From Oscillospiraceae bacterium (GTDB lineage Bacteria > Bacillota > Clostridia > Oscillospirales > Oscillospiraceae): a stretch of 59,988 bases of DNA. Location of the stretch: positions 1 through 59,988 of the forward strand of contig CADBYZ010000022.1 in NCBI GenBank assembly GCA_902799075.1, in the 5' to 3' direction. Under the pieces are notes generated by a model, which was not told the DNA's origin, did no database searches, and saw only the letters and a list, made by a program, of their open reading frames with translations. The stretch's first letter is position 1, and each line of letters begins with the position of its first letter. The position numbers and the translations under genes are program-made. Positions 59,798 to 59,988 of the stretch are shown here, piece by piece.

Positions 59798-59937
59798 TAT
59801 TCGATATCGATACAGTTAAAATCAACATGGCCTTCATTCAGGTCAAGGTTGATATAAGCGCCTAAATCATAGGGATTTTCATATGACGAACGTAAGCGCT
59901 CAACAATCGCCCGCCCGATGAAAAGGCCGGCGCATGA
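59797..59937 (-). pseudogene. C-terminal fragment of an unidentified gene
   Basis: On the minus strand an open frame without a start codon ends in TAA at 59799-59797 and reads FIGRAIVERLRSSYENPYDL, then GAYINLDLNEGHVDFNCIDI and E. It is preceded in frame by a stop codon. The sequence looks protein-like, so this is probably a gene fragment; the family is not recognised. Confidence 0.25.
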
Positions 59938-59955
59938 TCAGCGCCGGCCTCTTTG
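59922..59955 (-). terminator. Intrinsic terminator at the window end
   Basis: AGGCCGGCGC / GCGCCGGCCT with a 7-nt loop, followed on the minus strand by TTTTC. It ends a minus-strand gene entering from the right. Confidence 0.8.
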
Positions 59956-59960
59956 AGTAT

Positions 59961-59988
59961 TCAGTTTTCCAGCTTTTTTCTCAGCGCC
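59961..59988 (-). CDS. Possible C-terminal end of a minus-strand gene (cut by window)
   Basis: On the minus strand the last bases read ALRKKLEN then TGA (stop at 59961-59963), 6 nt before a good terminator. Only about 8 codons are inside the window, so identity cannot be determined. Confidence 0.35.

Noticed and set aside
1-59988. CRISPR arrays, rRNA, tRNA genes, plasmid or phage modules
   Set aside because: No regularly spaced repeats, rRNA or tRNA cloverleaf, integrase, capsid or replication genes were recognised in any gap.

Overview
The window looks like part of the chromosome of a fairly GC-rich anaerobic Firmicute (class Clostridia, plausibly Oscillospiraceae). This is inferred from T-box leaders, a type III glutamine synthetase, a sporulation-type YtvI membrane protein, an SPxTG-type cell-wall sorting signal, ferredoxin-linked 2-oxoacid oxidoreductase genes, strong AGGAGG ribosome binding sites and TTGACA/TATAAT promoters. 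No 16S rRNA or tRNA gene was seen, so the taxonomy is an inference.

Layout. 1-1.4 kb: end of rpsB, then tsf. 1.7-3.4 kb: a secreted, probably sortase-anchored protein. 3.7-17.6 kb, mostly minus strand: coaX, a polysaccharide deacetylase, a HAD phosphatase, a ferric/polyamine-type ABC importer, YtvI-like protein, acyl-ACP thioesterase, an exported protein and glnN, with intergenic palindromic repeats. 17.7 kb: an unlisted 44-residue double-glycine leader peptide. 18-22.4 kb: an AAA-CYTH fusion, a zinc-ribbon membrane protein, GtrA, an SGNH hydrolase and a YcxB-like protein. 22.4-25.9 kb: a TRAP transporter with a KdgF-like cupin (uronate use). 26.8-38.7 kb: two T-box controlled transcription units. 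The first has a Leu-type specifier and carries a degenerate LeuA homologue and a TIM-barrel/acyl-CoA synthetase fusion. The second has an Ile-type specifier and carries an HTH-cupin-acyl-CoA synthetase fusion, a P-loop ATPase, ferredoxin, a VorB-type 2-oxoacid:ferredoxin oxidoreductase, a nitrilase and a branched-chain aminotransferase. 38.8-46.8 kb: a beta-glucan locus (GH94 phosphorylase, LacI regulator, ABC sugar importer, intracellular GH5). 46.8-51.3 kb: an LCP ligase and a TrpXYZ-type ABC importer behind a tyrosine-rich leader-peptide attenuator. 51.4-52.8 kb: decayed genes. 52.8-55 kb: sugar isomerase and AraD. 55-60 kb: a TauE/SafE permease, a GGDEF protein, a frameshifted GH28 pectinase and an FHA protein.

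How it fits together. The most interesting reading is that the 26.8-38.7 kb block makes leucine and isoleucine from exogenous branched-chain fatty acids. Each acid would be activated by its own acyl-CoA synthetase under a cognate T-box, reductively carboxylated by the Vor enzyme and transaminated by IlvE. A second regulatory find is a complete-looking ribosome-mediated attenuator (leader peptide with five Tyr codons, antiterminator, terminator) in front of the aromatic amino acid importer.

Caution: several genes carry lesions. These are the first acyl-CoA synthetase, the ferredoxin, vorB, the GH28 gene, a sugar kinase and an FtsX permease, plus a probable stop-codon loss in a sugar-binding protein. 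Either this genome is decaying or the consensus sequence has errors; reads are needed to tell.
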